Source of the DNA: Pseudothauera nasutitermitis
GTDB lineage: Bacteria > Pseudomonadota > Gammaproteobacteria > Burkholderiales > Rhodocyclaceae
Reading direction: 5' to 3'
DNA length: 64,000 nt
Assembly: GCF_004801295.1 (NCBI RefSeq)
Contig: NZ_SSOC01000001.1
Coordinates: 620,001-684,000, forward strand
Shown here: one piece after another, positions 63,790 through 64,000 of the stretch
Position numbering within the stretch: position 1 is the first letter of the stretch
Layout of the letters: each line of letters opens with the position of its first letter
Notes under the pieces: model-generated
Databases searched by the model: none
Seen by the model: the letters and a program-made list of their open reading frames with translations, nothing else
What the model was told of the DNA's origin: nothing
Program-made: the position numbers and the translations under genes

Positions 63790-63830
63790 CGGCGGGCGCC
63801 CCGGCCGCCGCGCGGCGCTGAGGGCGCGGC

Positions 63831-64000
63831 GTGCATCCCCCGGACATGCTGGCCTATGGCGGCCTGTGGCTGTCTGCATTCGGTGCGGCCACGCTGCTGC
63901 CCTTGCAGTCGGAAAGCGTGCTCGCCGGCCTGCTCGCGCTCGGCGAGCAGCCGGCCTGGGCCTTGCTGGCGGTGGCCACCTTCGGCAACGTGCTGGGCTC
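63831..64000 (+). CDS. YqaA/DedA-like (SNARE-associated) membrane protein, 3' truncated
   Basis: Only the first ~56 codons are in the window (GTG at 63831 or ATG at 63846). The visible part has two hydrophobic stretches with L-P-L-Q-S-E-S-V-L-A-G-L-L and A-T-F-G-N-V-L-G-S, which match the start of YqaA family proteins. It is 41 bases after the ATPase and may belong to the same unit. Confidence 0.7.
   Translation, partial: MHPPDMLAYGGLWLSAFGAATLLPLQSESVLAGLLALGEQPAWALLAVATFGNVLG

Noticed and set aside
61054-63879. 941-codon open frame on the minus strand opposite the P-type ATPase
   Set aside because: It is His/Gly/Arg-rich with no motif and mirrors every codon of a canonical P-ATPase; a shadow frame.

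Overview
This is a GC-rich, gene-dense chromosomal window that reads as a respiratory, denitrifying betaproteobacterium. Base composition, a clade II-type nos cluster, a phasin and the EpsC/MetXY/MetNIQ sulfur genes together suggest a Rhodocyclales-like organism (Thauera/Azoarcus/Azospira type). That placement is inference; no rRNA or tRNA gene was seen. Genes sit in tight operons with many GTGA/ATGA stop-start overlaps. I saw no insertion sequence, prophage or CRISPR array.

Region 1 (1-11656, + strand) is a nitrous oxide respiration operon. It holds the C-terminal half of nosZ (cut by the window edge), two periplasmic c-type cytochromes, a NosB-like membrane protein, nosD, the ferredoxin/quinol-dehydrogenase pair nosG-nosH, the ABC maturation genes nosF-nosL-nosY and a TlpA-like thioredoxin. 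UbiE/MenG-like and MenA-like quinone genes and a BASS-family transporter follow without a break. A second nosD-like gene and an AraC regulator follow on the opposite strand.

Region 2 (14029-33203) is devoted to organosulfur and sulfur trafficking. A minus-strand set combines a sulfonate/taurine-type ABC transporter with an Asp/Glu racemase-family protein, a D-cysteine desulfhydrase/cysteate sulfo-lyase-like PLP enzyme and a D-2-hydroxyacid dehydrogenase, which could be a cysteate/sulfolactate route. Next comes a family 2A encapsulin gene overlapping its cargo, a cysteine desulfurase with a ~175-residue N-terminal extension. After MgtC there is a GntR-controlled operon: a second ABC transporter (its binding protein carries a NosL-like C-terminal domain), an AprA/AsfA-like flavoprotein, an AprB/AsfB-like ferredoxin, a HEAT-repeat protein and a NapH-like membrane Fe-S protein.

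Region 3 (33281-38910) is an iron-uptake locus: Fur-like box, FecI-type sigma factor, FecR-type regulator, TonB siderophore receptor and a beta-propeller protein. After a small AT-rich zinc-ribbon gene, Region 4 (39481-49737, minus) is sulfur amino acid metabolism: metN-metI-metQ, an acireductone dioxygenase-like gene, epsC, an XRE-cupin regulator, a phasin, metY-metX and rhodanese-cysK. A 22-bp sequence is shared word for word by the metY and AraC-regulator upstream regions, with a weaker copy before metN.

Region 5 (49893-64000) is more ordinary: a CoA-transferase/acyl-CoA dehydrogenase/hydrolase operon, a degenerate EAL protein, an AI-2E family permease, a CorC-type protein and an autotransporter with tandem HAF repeats. 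It ends with a yybP-ykoY (Mn2+) riboswitch upstream of alx/terC and a P2A-type cation ATPase, then the start of a YqaA-like gene.
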